A DNA stretch of 64,000 bases from Streptococcus sp. SK643. Its GTDB lineage: Bacteria; Bacillota; Bacilli; Lactobacillales; Streptococcaceae. Below are positions 1 through 8,613 of the stretch, piece after piece. The notes below the pieces were generated by a model. The model was not told the origin of the DNA, did not search any database, and was given only the letters and a program-made list of their open reading frames with translations. Location of the stretch: contig NZ_AJMM01000026.1 in assembly GCF_000259505.1 (NCBI RefSeq), positions 88,389 to 152,388 on the forward strand. The letters run 5' to 3'. Every line of letters starts with the position of its first letter. Positions within the stretch are counted from its first letter, which is position 1. A program made the translations under genes and the position numbers.

Positions 1-709
1 CCACATGAAGCAATTCTACTTCAGCCTTTTCCTTACCGACTGCTACAACGATTTCTTCTTGGAAGGCAATCAATTCTTTGACTGCTTCGTGCCCTTTAAG
101 AAGGGCTTCCAACATGATTTCTTCTGACAATTCTTTAGCACCAGACTCTACCATGTTGATGGCGTGTTTAGTACCAGCTACTGTCAATTCAAGGAAAGAT
201 TGCTCTGCTTGTTCTTGACTTGGGTTGATGATGATTTGGCCATCTACATAGCCCACCTGTACCCCAGCGATTGGTCCGTCAAATGGAATATCTGAAATGG
301 AAAGTGCCAAGGATGAACCAAACATAGCAGCCATTGGTGCAGATGCATTTTCATCATAAGAAAGCACGGTGTTGATGACTTGTACTTCATTACGGAATCC
401 TTCCGCAAACATAGGACGGATTGGACGGTCAATCAAACGCGCTGTCAAAGTCGCATCCGTTGAAGGACGTCCTTCACGTTTCATAAAGCCACCAGGAAAC
501 TTCCCAGCTGCATACATTTTTTCTTCGTAGTTGACTTGAAGAGGGAAGAAATCTCCAGTTGCCATTTTCTTAGACATCACGGCAGCAGTCAAGACGGTTG
601 ACTCACCGTAACGTACAACAACAGAGCCATTTGCCTGCTTAGCAACCTGACCAGTCTCTACAATTAACTCACGACCCGCAAAAGTCGTTTGAAACACTTG
701 TTTTGTCAT
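1..709 (-). CDS. pnp: Polynucleotide phosphorylase, N-terminal part (3' end outside window)
   Basis: The first 236 codons of PNPase are read leftward from ATG at 709 and run off the left edge. PNPase is a trimeric 3'-to-5' exoribonuclease that uses phosphate to degrade RNA in the cytoplasm. The start [15 protein letters not shown], the [11 protein letters not shown] segment and the [11 protein letters not shown] segment are typical of the first RNase PH-like domain. A purine-rich stretch precedes the ATG. The 5' side holds about 365 bases without a gene, in which I see a long hairpin, a possible promoter and the metF terminator, each listed separately. The identification is secure; only the missing 3' part cannot be judged. 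Confidence 0.95.
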   Translation of the reverse strand, partial: MTKQVFQTTFAGRELIVETGQVAKQANGSVVVRYGESTVLTAAVMSKKMATGDFFPLQVNYEEKMYAAGKFPGGFMKREGRPSTDATLTARLIDRPIRPMFAEGFRNEVQVINTVLSYDENASAPMAAMFGSSLALSISDIPFDGPIAGVQVGYVDGQIIINPSQEQAEQSFLELTVAGTKHAINMVESGAKELSEEIMLEALLKGHEAVKELIAFQEEIVVAVGKEKAEVELLHV

Positions 710-778
710 TTTTAACCCCTTTGGATTGATAATATTATACGTCTTGCCTACAAAAATCAGGATACAAAGGGCGTGAAG

Positions 779-852
779 AATCCCGTATGAAAATAGGAGA
801 TTGACGCAGTGTGCGATGCACACTAGGAAATCTATCTATTTCACTAGGGATT
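779..852 (-). promoter_or_regulatory. Long imperfect hairpin in the pnp 5' leader
   Basis: Four successive complementary segments nest around one loop: 779-784 with 847-852, 788-796 with 836-843 (one bulge), 798-802 with 829-833, and the perfect 7-bp stem 808-814 with 818-824 (loop GAT). The element is 70 bases upstream of the pnp ATG, inside the expected transcript. In E. coli, pnp is autoregulated through a leader stem-loop; a similar role here is only inferred. It could also be a dispersed repeat. The rest of 710-989 is AT-rich and shows nothing else that I can name. Confidence 0.5.
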
Positions 853-989
853 TAGCCCGTGTTCAACTATTTAGGTACTTTGAAAAGTTTAAAAATATTA
901 TTCTTTAGTATTTTTCCTTTTTATAGCAGATTTGAATAGTTAAAAATCTGTTTATACCCTCATCTTTGTATCAAGTACGTACAGAGTCT

Positions 990-998
990 ATTTTATCA
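990..998 (-). promoter_or_regulatory. Possible extended -10 promoter for pnp
   Basis: On the minus strand the sequence reads TGATAAAAT, an extended -10 (TGn plus a one-mismatch TATAAT). No convincing -35 lies 16-18 bases upstream. It would give a leader of about 275 bases that includes the hairpin at 779-852. It lies just downstream of the metF terminator, as expected for an independent pnp promoter. Confidence 0.4.
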
Positions 999-1030
999 TA
1001 TTTTTCTTAAAAAGTGCGGTCTTTACCATT

Positions 1031-1067
1031 AAAAAGGAACCATTCCCCTCACCTGAGAAGAATGGTT
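1031..1067 (-). terminator. Rho-independent terminator after metF
   Basis: A perfect 8-bp stem (1038-1045 with 1060-1067) is followed on the minus strand by CC and a run of five T. It begins 10 bases after the metF stop, so it should end the metE-metF transcript. Confidence 0.85.
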
Positions 1068-1076
1068 TACTTTTTA

Positions 1077-1943
1077 TTATCCTAGAGACTGATGATTAAA
1101 CAAGGCATGGGTTGCTTGGTGGATGTATTTTGCTGTTTCTGCATTGTTCATGGTGTAGAGATGCACACCTGCAACATCCTGAGTTACCAAGTCCACGATT
1201 TGGTCCACTGCATAGGCAAGTCCTGCTGCTCTGAGCGACTCAGGGTCATGCTCATACTTGTCTAAGATAGCTTTAAATTTGCGTGGAAGATGGATATTCT
1301 CACAAGTCTTCAAGAGGCGGAGAGCCTGATTTCGATTCAGAATTGGCATAATCCCTGCATGAATAGGAACATCAATCCCAGCCAAGATACACTTATCTTG
1401 AAAATCATAGAAGCGCTCATTGTCAAAGAAAAGCTGAGTCACGAGGCTCGAACAACCTGCATCTACTTTCTTCTTAAGATTTTGAATATCTGAAATCTGA
1501 TTTGGTGAATCTGGATGCCCTTCTGGATAGCAAGCGCCAACAATATCAAAGTGAGGGGCTTGTTCCTTGATGAACTCGATCAAGTCAGTTGCGTAGTGGA
1601 AATCCTTTTGTGGTTCCACATCAGGGATAATATCCCCACGAAGAGCCAAGATTTTCTGCACCCCAACCTTGTCCAAATCAGAAATGGTTTCAGCAACCTT
1701 GTCCTTAGTTAAATAGATAGCTGGCAAGTGAGCAATAGTCGGAATCGCCAAGTCATTTTGGATAAAGTCAGCCAAACGAACCGTCGTTTCCTTGATATTA
1801 AATTTATTATTGCTGGCAGTCACACTGATAAAGTGGGGAGCCAACTCCTGCATATCTTGAAGAGCAGAAATAATGTTATCATTACCCACGGCTGGGTTTG
1901 GAGGGAACACTTCAAATGAGAGTGACGGTGTTTGGCGTGACAT
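1077..1943 (-). CDS. metF: 5,10-methylenetetrahydrofolate reductase
   Basis: A 288-residue TIM-barrel flavoprotein that reduces methylene-THF to methyl-THF, the methyl donor MetE uses to make methionine. Visible family features are the N-terminal SFEVFPP with the catalytic Glu, the ITASN-like SVTASN strand, the ALRGD segment and the QLFFDN segment. Length is normal for bacterial MetF. It is downstream of metE with a 101-base spacer and no obvious terminator between them, so the two are probably co-transcribed under the MET-box before metE. The start at 1943 is preceded by a GGATAAGGA purine tract. Confidence 0.95.
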   Translation of the reverse strand: MSRQTPSLSFEVFPPNPAVGNDNIISALQDMQELAPHFISVTASNNKFNIKETTVRLADFIQNDLAIPTIAHLPAIYLTKDKVAETISDLDKVGVQKILALRGDIIPDVEPQKDFHYATDLIEFIKEQAPHFDIVGACYPEGHPDSPNQISDIQNLKKKVDAGCSSLVTQLFFDNERFYDFQDKCILAGIDVPIHAGIMPILNRNQALRLLKTCENIHLPRKFKAILDKYEHDPESLRAAGLAYAVDQIVDLVTQDVAGVHLYTMNNAETAKYIHQATHALFNHQSLG

Positions 1944-2044
1944 AGTCCTTATCCTTTTCTAGTTGATTTTTAGTTAGCTGGACTCTTAGAATCCAAGTGA
2001 AACAGGCAGATTGTCCAAACAGTGCTTCTAGAGAAATCCTTATC

Positions 2045-4294
2045 TTACAATTTCTCACGCGCAGCTTTCGCTGCTTCCACAAGGCGGATCAAGCTTTCTT
2101 TTGTTTCTGGAATACCACGTGTTTTCAAACCACAGTCAGGGTTGATCCAAACTTTCTTGCTTGGCACTTTAGCAAGGATAGCTTCGATTGTATGGTCGAT
2201 TTCGCCTTCATTTGGCACACGAGGTGAGTGGATATCGTAAACCCCTGGTCCCACTTCTGTTTGGAAGTTTTTCGCTTTGAGTTCGTCCAAGATTTCAAGG
2301 TTTGAACGGCTAGCTTCAAAGGAAATAACATCTGCATCCATGTTATCGATAGCTGGGATGATATCTGTAAATTCTGAGTAACACATGTGAGTGTGGATTT
2401 GTGTATCTGGCGCTACTGTTGAGTGTACCAAACGGAAGGCAGGAATTGCCCAGTCAAGGTAATCTTCGTACCAGTCACTACGACGGAGTGGCAATTTCTC
2501 ACGAAGAGCAGCCTCATCGATTTGGATGATTTTCACACCAGCAGCTTCAAGGTCAAGTACTTCATCCTTGATGGCAAGGGCGATTTGAAGAGTAGAATCC
2601 TTGATAGAGATGTCTTCACGAGGGAATGACCAGTTGAGGATGGTAACAGGTCCAGTCAACATACCTTTAACAGGTTTGTTTGTACGGCTTTGTGCATAGC
2701 TAGACCATTTAACAGTGATAGGGTTAAGACGAGTTACATCACCCCAAATGATTGGTGGTTTCACCCCACGCATACCGTATGATTGTACCCAACCATTTTT
2801 AGAGAAGAGGTAACCTGACAAGTTTTGACCGAAGTACTCAACCATGTCATTACGCTCAAATTCACCGTGAACAAGGACATCAAAGTCGATATCTTCTTGC
2901 CATTTGATCCATTCATCAATAGTTTCAGCAAGAAAAGCGTCGTACTCTTCTTGAGACAATTCACCTTTACGGTAAGCCAAACGTTTAGCACGAACTTCTT
3001 TAGTTTGAGGGAATGAACCGATAGTTGTTGTTGGAAGAGCTGGAAGTTTGAAAGCTTCTTCTTGGATAGCTTCACGTTCTGCAAAGGCTGGCAAACGAGT
3101 GTAGTCTGCATCAGTCAAACCAGCGATACGCGCACGAAGTTCCGCATTTTCACCAACACGCTCAGTCGCAAAGAGTTCTTTGTTAGCTGCAAGTGCTTCT
3201 TCACCTTGACCATTGCGGATAGCATCCAAATCACGAATCTCATCCAATTTTTCAACTGCAAAAGCAAAGTGGTTCAAGATAGCTGGTTCAAATTCTTCAT
3301 TAGCAGTTGTAAATGGCACATGAAGAAGTGAGCATGAGCTAGTCAAAACGATGTTTTCAGCTGGAATTTGCTCAAGAATAGCTAAGCTCTTTTCATAGTT
3401 GTTGCGCCAGATGTTTTTACCATTGACAATACCTGCATAAAGAGTCTTGTCAGCTGGGAAACCACCTTTAACGAGTTCAAGAGTTTTCTTACCTTCAACG
3501 AAGTCAAGACCGATAGCATCTACTGGCAAGTTTACAAGGTCAGCATAAACGTCACGAACATCTCCGAAGTAAGTTTGAAGCAAGACTTCAAGACCTTTCT
3601 TATCAGCCAAAAGTTTGTTGTAGAGGTTCAAGAAGAGAGCTTTTTCTTCAGCTGTCAAGTCTTTTACAAGAGCCGCTTCATCCAATTGGATGCGAGTCGC
3701 ACCAAGTTCAGCCAATTTTGCAAAAACTTCTTGGTAAGCAGCAGCTAAGCTGTCTACGAAGTCTTCTGCTTTTACACCTTCTTCAAAATCTGACAATTGA
3801 AGGAAAGTGAATGGACCTACAAGAACTGGGCGAGTATTCAATCCAAGTTCTTTTGCTTCTTGGAACTCATCGAAAATCTTGTGACCTGCAAGTTTGACTT
3901 GAGTGTCTTTTTCAAATTTAGGAACGATGTAGTGGTAGTTAGTGTTGAACCATTTCTTCATTGGAAGGGCGCGAACGTCCCCTTTTTCTCCTTGGTAACC
4001 ACGACCCAAAGCGAAGTAGCGCTCAAGGTCAGACAAGTCCAAGTTTTGAACGGAAGCAGGTACCACGTTGAAAAGGAAAGCTGCATCTAGGAAGTTGTCA
4101 TAGTGAGAAAAGTCATTTGATGGGATTTCAGTGATGCCTTTTTCTTTGACGATGTTCCAGTGTTTAGCACGCAAGTCTTTTGCTGCTGCCAAGAGTTCTT
4201 CTTCTGAGATTTCTTTTCTAAAGTATTTTTCAGTTGTAAATTTTAATTCGCGGAATTCTCCCAAACGAGGGAAACCGATGATTGTAGTTGACAT
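2045..4294 (-). CDS. metE: Cobalamin-independent methionine synthase
   Basis: This 749-residue enzyme transfers the methyl group of 5-methyl-THF (polyglutamate) to homocysteine. Two homologous barrels are present; the C-terminal one carries the zinc and homocysteine ligands, seen in IHTHMCYS (His, Cys), in QIDEAALRE and in [12 protein letters not shown] (Cys). An upstream in-frame ATG would add 48 residues, but the ATG at 4294 has a GGAGG site at ideal spacing and begins [12 protein letters not shown], the normal N-terminus. It lies directly upstream of metF, and a MET-box sits about 80 bases before the start. Confidence 0.96.
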   Translation of the reverse strand: MSTTIIGFPRLGEFRELKFTTEKYFRKEISEEELLAAAKDLRAKHWNIVKEKGITEIPSNDFSHYDNFLDAAFLFNVVPASVQNLDLSDLERYFALGRGYQGEKGDVRALPMKKWFNTNYHYIVPKFEKDTQVKLAGHKIFDEFQEAKELGLNTRPVLVGPFTFLQLSDFEEGVKAEDFVDSLAAAYQEVFAKLAELGATRIQLDEAALVKDLTAEEKALFLNLYNKLLADKKGLEVLLQTYFGDVRDVYADLVNLPVDAIGLDFVEGKKTLELVKGGFPADKTLYAGIVNGKNIWRNNYEKSLAILEQIPAENIVLTSSCSLLHVPFTTANEEFEPAILNHFAFAVEKLDEIRDLDAIRNGQGEEALAANKELFATERVGENAELRARIAGLTDADYTRLPAFAEREAIQEEAFKLPALPTTTIGSFPQTKEVRAKRLAYRKGELSQEEYDAFLAETIDEWIKWQEDIDFDVLVHGEFERNDMVEYFGQNLSGYLFSKNGWVQSYGMRGVKPPIIWGDVTRLNPITVKWSSYAQSRTNKPVKGMLTGPVTILNWSFPREDISIKDSTLQIALAIKDEVLDLEAAGVKIIQIDEAALREKLPLRRSDWYEDYLDWAIPAFRLVHSTVAPDTQIHTHMCYSEFTDIIPAIDNMDADVISFEASRSNLEILDELKAKNFQTEVGPGVYDIHSPRVPNEGEIDHTIEAILAKVPSKKVWINPDCGLKTRGIPETKESLIRLVEAAKAAREKL

Positions 4295-4376
4295 GATGTG
4301 TCCTCCAAAATTTGTTGTTGAAACTATCTTAACAGAAAAGAAAGCGTCTGTATAATTGTAAAAAATTAGGCTTTGA

Positions 4377-4393
4377 TATAGTTTGAAACTATA
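4377..4393 (-). promoter_or_regulatory. MET-box operator for a LysR-type regulator upstream of metE
   Basis: The 17-bp sequence TATAGTTTGAAACTATA is a perfect inverted repeat around one central base (19 bp, 4376-4394, counting the outermost A/T). It has the T-N11-A geometry of LysR-type sites and matches the streptococcal MET-box attributed to MtaR/MetR. A possible -10 (TATACA, 4349-4354) lies just downstream on the minus strand, so the box is placed for activation of metEF. The regulator gene is not in the window. Confidence 0.8.
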
Positions 4394-4538
4394 TCTCTGT
4401 TTTAAACAAAAGAAAAAGACCTGAGATAAATGCCTCAAATCCTTTGTGTAGCTTGTTTTATAGCTTTATTTCAGTTAGACGGTTCAAATGCGTTATTAGT
4501 AATTCTTATAAGTGACTATGAATTGTTATTAGAAAAGA

Positions 4539-4901
4539 CTATAGGTTGATTCCCTTCTCTCGGAGATTGTCCAGGCACTCCTTATAGTAAGCATCGTCAT
4601 ATTCGCTGTAAATAGGACTAGTCAACTTTTCCTCTGATAAGCCTTGATAAGGAAGACAGGTCTTACCACGGTAATTCTTGTCCATCCACTCTGGACTGAC
4701 ATTATAGCCACGGTCAGCCATTTCCTCCATGATCAAACGATGATAGGCATAGAGACGATAGGGCGAGTGGGTAAAGACATAGTCCACCGTCGCATGCTTT
4801 CTGCCCCAGCCATTGCCACGTAGGGCGCAACACTCTCGATGTTGCCCCAAGAGTTGAGGACGAGGAAGCTGTGAAATCAACGCCTCATGCCAAAGTCTCA
4901 T
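4539..4901 (-). CDS. Pyrimidine-dimer DNA glycosylase-like small protein
   Basis: A 120-residue protein beginning MRLWHEALISQLPRPQLLGQ, with an early R-x-x-x-x-R-G-N-G-WG-KH region that resembles the T4 endonuclease V (Pyr_excise) family and the conserved protein family TIGR02328. Such enzymes excise UV dimers, but activity of this short bacterial version is unproven. Its start overlaps the end of the upstream DUF1722 gene by 17 bases, indicating translational coupling. No clear terminator is visible after its stop. Family assignment is moderately sure; the function is inferred. Confidence 0.65.
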   Translation of the reverse strand: MRLWHEALISQLPRPQLLGQHRECCALRGNGWGRKHATVDYVFTHSPYRLYAYHRLIMEEMADRGYNVSPEWMDKNYRGKTCLPYQGLSEEKLTSPIYSEYDDAYYKECLDNLREKGINL

Positions 4902-5289
4902 GGGAATCTCCTTTCAGTAACGTTGAATGTTGCAAATAGGTATTTGGATAGCGTTCAAGCAAATCTCGGGTTTTAGCAATCACATCTTCCTTGGAAACCT
5001 GACCAAAGCGGTAGCGATCAAGCAAGAGCATATAGTCCTTGCGCTCAGCATCTGTCGCTTTCTTTTTGAAATAACCCCAAATATGCTGAAAAGCATTGCA
5101 AACCTGACCCCTGTGTTCTGGAATCTTACAGGCACGGTCAATCATCTCCTGAACATGAGTCACTTCCACCTCTTCATTCTTGAGATACTGACGAATCTCA
5201 TTGTAAATATTGCTAGAATGACTCAAGACTAGGTATTTGTTTTGAGCCCAGAGTTGCTGACAAAGGGCACGTTGGTTGTTATTTCCCAT
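4885..5289 (-). CDS. DUF1722 (YbgA-like) protein
   Basis: A 134-residue protein with the YbgA-type features KYLVLSHS near the N-terminus and a basic, helical body ending LLERYPNTYLQHSTLL. DUF1722 is often found beside or fused to DNA-repair or thiouracil-desulfidase proteins; its own role is not settled. The start at 5289 follows a good AAGGAG site. It is the first gene of a two-gene unit with the dimer-glycosylase-like gene. The family match is fairly clear; any repair role is inferred from the partner. Confidence 0.7.
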   Translation of the reverse strand: MGNNNQRALCQQLWAQNKYLVLSHSSNIYNEIRQYLKNEEVEVTHVQEMIDRACKIPEHRGQVCNAFQHIWGYFKKKATDAERKDYMLLLDRYRFGQVSKEDVIAKTRDLLERYPNTYLQHSTLLKGDSHETLA

Positions 5290-5363
5290 ACTTCTCCTTA
5301 CTTTCTATCCGTTTCCAGGAAATATGGAAACAAAGTTGTATTTTAATCTCTTTCAAAAAATGT

Positions 5364-5392
5364 ATTATTATTTTTATTTTATCATATTTCAA
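5364..5392 (-). promoter_or_regulatory. Promoter for the DUF1722/glycosylase pair
   Basis: On the minus strand TTGAAA (5387-5392) and AATAAT (5364-5369) are separated by exactly 17 bases, 75 bases before the DUF1722 start. It lies right after the terminator of the KAP NTPase gene, so the pair has its own transcription start. A small hairpin with TTTCCA/TGGAAA arms lies in the leader. Confidence 0.6.
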
Positions 5393-5424
5393 GAAAAACC
5401 ACTCGAACTAAGGAGGACGAGTGG
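5391..5424 (-). terminator. Terminator after the KAP NTPase gene
   Basis: A 7-bp perfect stem (5399-5405 with 5418-5424, CCACTCG/CGAGTGG) is followed on the minus strand by TTTTTCTT. It is about 95 bases after the KAP gene stop. The bases between it and that gene hold no further feature. Confidence 0.75.
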
Positions 5425-5519
5425 GAGCGAAATTTAACACGAAAAAAAGGTTCAAGCATGAAGGATATTACTAAAAGGAGAACATACTAACCAATTATCC
5501 TTTAAAACTCATAGATTGC

Positions 5520-7364
5520 CTACCAGTATTCCCTATCTATTTTTTCCTCGAATGTAAATCCTTTAGCTTCCAATTGCTCAAGTTGCGGCTGAATCTTTTC
5601 AATGATAGACCTATTCTTTTTCATTTTATCTTGATTTTCACCCATCATAAGAAAATATTTTTTATTTCTAGGAACAACATCAAAACAGTAGTAACCCAAT
5701 CCATTTGAAAGAATTCCTTGAAATTCCCAAAATACTAAGAACTCTCTGCCTCCAAACTGCTCCATGGCATCCCAGATACTTCTATCCCAACTTTCAAATT
5801 CATTAAATTTTTCAATTGAACTAAGATAGGTCAAGAGAAAGAAATCTTTTCGTCTTAGCTTAGCGAAATTTTCATTATTAATTTCTAAGTTTGAATAGTG
5901 ACGTCCCAAATCATAGAAGGTCAGTACTCTATGTTTTTCCATAAAATAAAGAATCTCAGATTGGTCTAAACCTTCTTTTCTCAGAATACTTTCCCAGAAA
6001 TTCACAATCCTACCTATTATTTCCTTACTTAAAGGACTATTCCTCTCATATCGGGGAATTTCTTCATTTAACTTTTCTCCGACAATATAGTCCATTGCAG
6101 GGCTATTATAAGATTTCAGAGATTCCTGTATAGTCATACGTAGTAGTTTAGCTTTCTGATTTTCAGAAAAAGATTTATATTCACTTGAAAGATATTGATA
6201 AAAATCTGTGTTGTAATTTGCCTCTTTTAACTCTCTTGATAACTCATCACCACTTATTTCAAGTAATGTATCAAATTCCTCTTTTGTACGATTTAGAGAT
6301 TCTTCATAGAGGAAATAGGCTAATCTATTCTTCTTATAGCTCGGTGGATATTGGTTAAAATCTGACTGCTGAATATCGCACAATATTTCTTGTATGCTTC
6401 GCCCAAACTTGAACATCCCTGTAAAACTAGTTTTTTCATCATCCTTAGCTTTTATTTCTTCATTCTTTAATAGTTTTTGGTATAATTCAGGATAAAAAAG
6501 ATACGCATAGATAATCCAAAGTTGCTGTTCCTCTTGGACATGTCCCAACTTACCCCTTGAAAAAAATTCTTGATTAACATAATCATTAAAATGATTGCGA
6601 TCTCGCAAGTTTCTGTTTTCAAAGCTAAACCTTCTCCAAAAATCATCTGACAAGCTCATATTGAGTTTCTTACTTAACAACTCAAAATAATCTTGCCAAA
6701 TATTTGATGGGTGAAGAACAAATGGTAGTTCTATCCGTCTATCAATAATTTTTGAAAGGAAATTATTGTCGTTAAGATGCACTTTCTCAATATCTCCAAC
6801 AAAAATAATTGGAAGTTTGCCATTAAGCAAACTAAAAACTTTATAACTCTCCTCTTGTTGGTTGTTAGACATTCGATCAAAATCATCAATAACTAGAACG
6901 TTTCGAGTTAATGAAAAATACTTAAATGTTAGCAAATAACTGTAAAATCCATCAGATTTGATTTTGAAAAATTGATATATTGCTACTAGTAAGACAATAC
7001 TACCAACTATTAATTTAACACCAAAAAATTCAAAAAAAGAACTTAAACCCAAATCAACTACATTTGTTATTAGAATTGATAATGCTACACATAAAACTAT
7101 GAAAAATCTTAAAAATCTATATTTCCACGGATGCAATTTTGAAAAAATGATTTCAATCGTTGAGCGATGATCGGTCAATCTCCAAAAATCGATTATTACT
7201 AATTTTTTATGTGTGTTATTATTAATCTCAGATAGAAATTCTGTTTTTCCTGAACCCCAGTTTCCACTTAGAAAATAGGTTTTATTTTCCTCTAGCAATT
7301 TAGCAATATTCTTAGCGGCAACTGAGGTATCAATATGCCCTAATGTAATAAATCTATCATCCAT
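5520..7364 (-). CDS. Membrane KAP-family P-loop NTPase
   Basis: A 614-residue protein with Walker A GNWGSGKT at residues 34-41 and Walker B LVIDDFDR near 157-164. Two hydrophobic segments (about 85-101 and 113-132) sit between the two motifs; this insertion is the hallmark of KAP NTPases, anchoring an otherwise cytosolic ATPase to the membrane. A conserved FVGDIEKVH strand follows. The C-terminal 350 residues are helical, charged and unrecognised. KAP proteins include phage-exclusion factors such as PifA, but most have no known role. It stands alone with its own terminator in a variable stretch. Base composition looks more AT-rich than the flanking metabolic genes. Confidence 0.8.
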   Translation of the reverse strand: MDDRFITLGHIDTSVAAKNIAKLLEENKTYFLSGNWGSGKTEFLSEINNNTHKKLVIIDFWRLTDHRSTIEIIFSKLHPWKYRFLRFFIVLCVALSILITNVVDLGLSSFFEFFGVKLIVGSIVLLVAIYQFFKIKSDGFYSYLLTFKYFSLTRNVLVIDDFDRMSNNQQEESYKVFSLLNGKLPIIFVGDIEKVHLNDNNFLSKIIDRRIELPFVLHPSNIWQDYFELLSKKLNMSLSDDFWRRFSFENRNLRDRNHFNDYVNQEFFSRGKLGHVQEEQQLWIIYAYLFYPELYQKLLKNEEIKAKDDEKTSFTGMFKFGRSIQEILCDIQQSDFNQYPPSYKKNRLAYFLYEESLNRTKEEFDTLLEISGDELSRELKEANYNTDFYQYLSSEYKSFSENQKAKLLRMTIQESLKSYNSPAMDYIVGEKLNEEIPRYERNSPLSKEIIGRIVNFWESILRKEGLDQSEILYFMEKHRVLTFYDLGRHYSNLEINNENFAKLRRKDFFLLTYLSSIEKFNEFESWDRSIWDAMEQFGGREFLVFWEFQGILSNGLGYYCFDVVPRNKKYFLMMGENQDKMKKNRSIIEKIQPQLEQLEAKGFTFEEKIDREYW

Positions 7365-7429
7365 AGTATTTCTTCCAAAAATAAATTATATCCCCTTATA
7401 CTTTTATAAAATTATACCACGAAACCACA

Positions 7430-7459
7430 AAAATTCCCTTAGAAATCCGCTTCTAAGGG
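7430..7459 (-). terminator. Terminator after the decayed gene
   Basis: A 9-bp perfect stem (7436-7444 with 7451-7459, CCCTTAGAA/TTCTAAGGG) is followed on the minus strand by AATTTTTG. It sits just after the stop of the remnant at 7467-7763 and before the KAP gene. Confidence 0.75.
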
Positions 7460-7466
7460 GTTGTCC

Positions 7467-7763
7467 TTAGCCTGCTATTTGGGCTGGTTCTGCTGGTTTG
7501 ATCTTTTTATCTTTCTTGCTACTAGTGATGAGGCGGCGCTTGTTATCTCGGATGCTATTGAGTTCCTTGAGGAGTTGAGTCAGGTGTTACTTTTCAGGAT
7601 AGGCTTCTGCACTGGCTGCGGTATAGCGCATATAAAGATCATAGATAGTTGAAAGTTCGGTACGGAGTTGTCTAGTCTTGCCAACTTCCTTGGCAGACTT
7701 AGAAGCACGCGCCTTACTTTCCACTTGGTCATATTCCTCTTGAGAATTGACCACCACCGTCAA
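7467..7763 (-). pseudogene. Decayed gene of unknown function with an internal stop
   Basis: Read leftward from a TTG at 7763, 58 codons (including VNSQEEYDQVESKAR and TELSTIYDLYMRY) are followed by TAA at 7587-7589, then the same frame continues for 39 codons (HLTQLLKELNSIRDNK...) to a second stop. No ATG or ribosome-binding site precedes it. The continuation of a charged, helical, gene-like frame across the stop and the terminator after it suggest the C-terminal remnant of a real gene. I do not recognise the family. The rest of the 7365-7953 gap holds only this, its terminator and the promoter of the next gene. Confidence 0.5.
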
Positions 7764-7916
7764 CAGTAGAATGCTTTTAAATTTATGGAATTACGATTGT
7801 TCTAAACCTAAAATACATGTAAACTTTAGGAAATAGACCTATTCTAAATCTCGAAGGTCTGTATTCCCATCTATTTTTCATTAAAAAGACTCATTCCCCC
7901 TTTCTCATCCAAAATA

Positions 7917-7938
7917 TGGTATAGTAGAATTATACTAT
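7917..7938 (+). promoter_or_regulatory. Extended -10 promoter with overlapping dyad
   Basis: TGGTATAGT (7917-7925) is an extended -10 element upstream of the TVP38-like gene. A 6-bp dyad ATAGTA...TACTAT (7921-7926 with 7933-7938) overlaps it and may be an operator or chance. The ribosome-binding site GAGGAG lies downstream, close to the ATG at 7954. Confidence 0.5.
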
Positions 7939-7953
7939 CCACGAGGAGTTCAC

Positions 7954-8571
7954 ATGTCACAGGATAAACAAATGAAAGCTGTATCTCCCCTTCTACAGCG
8001 GATTATCAATATTTCATCGATTGCTGGAGGAATTGGGACTCTGATTTTTTTAGTCTGGGCCTATCAAGCTGGGATACTGCATTCCAAAGAAACCCTATCT
8101 GACTTTATCCAGCAAGCAGGCATCTGGGGACCACCTCTCTTTATCTTCTTACAGATTTTACAGACGGTCGTCCCTATTATTCCTGGGGCCTTGACCTCGG
8201 TGGCAGGTGTCTTTATCTACGGTCACATCATTGGCACCATCTACAACTATATCGGCATCGTGATTGGATGTGCCATTATCTTTTATCTGGTGCGTCTCTA
8301 CGGAGCTGCCTTTGTCCAGTCTGTCGTCAGCAAGCGCACCTATGACAAGTATATCGGTTGGTTGGATAAGGGCAATCGTTTTGACCGTTTCTTTATTTTT
8401 ATGATGATTTGGCCCATTAGTCCAGCTGACTTTCTCTGTATGCTAGCTGCCCTGACCAAGATGAGCTTCAAGCGCTATATGACCATCATCATTCTGACTA
8501 AGCCCTTTACCCTCGTGGTTTATACCTACGGTCTGACCTATATTATCGACTTCTTCTGGCAAATGCTTTGA
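7954..8571 (+). CDS. TVP38/TMEM64 (DedA-like) membrane protein
   Basis: A 205-residue polytopic membrane protein. Hydrophobic segments lie near 20-45, 60-80, 85-115 and 175-200, with the family features QTVVPIIPGAL, GxxxG-rich helix GTIYNYIGIVIGC, and a late FIFMMIWPISPADFLCMLAALT stretch typical of the SNARE-associated/VTT domain. VTT proteins are linked to lipid scrambling and membrane homeostasis. It is flanked by its own promoter and a convergent terminator shared with scrK, so it is probably monocistronic. The family is clear; the substrate is not. Confidence 0.85.
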   Translation: MSQDKQMKAVSPLLQRIINISSIAGGIGTLIFLVWAYQAGILHSKETLSDFIQQAGIWGPPLFIFLQILQTVVPIIPGALTSVAGVFIYGHIIGTIYNYIGIVIGCAIIFYLVRLYGAAFVQSVVSKRTYDKYIGWLDKGNRFDRFFIFMMIWPISPADFLCMLAALTKMSFKRYMTIIILTKPFTLVVYTYGLTYIIDFFWQML

Positions 8572-8577
8572 CATGTA

Positions 8578-8610
8578 AAAAATCCGTTTGGTTTCCCAAG
8601 CGGATTTTGT
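8578..8610. terminator. Bidirectional terminator between the TVP38 gene and scrK
   Basis: AAATCCGTTTGG and CCAAGCGGATTTT form a stem of about 12 bp with one G-U pair around a short loop, with T-rich sequence on the plus side and A-rich on the other, lying in the 42-base gap between two convergent genes. Confidence 0.8.
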
Positions 8611-8613
8611 GTT

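Noticed and set aside
1290..1919. Three short plus-strand frames within metF
   Set aside because: They are antisense shadows of the metF coding sequence without start signals.
4295..4438. An N-terminal extension of MetE by 48 residues
   Set aside because: The extension has no family similarity, runs over the MET-box and promoter, and the inner ATG has a good ribosome-binding site and the normal MSTTIIG start.
7461..7652. A 63-codon plus-strand frame opposite the decayed gene
   Set aside because: It lacks a ribosome-binding site and family features; the minus strand carries the gene-like sequence and terminator.
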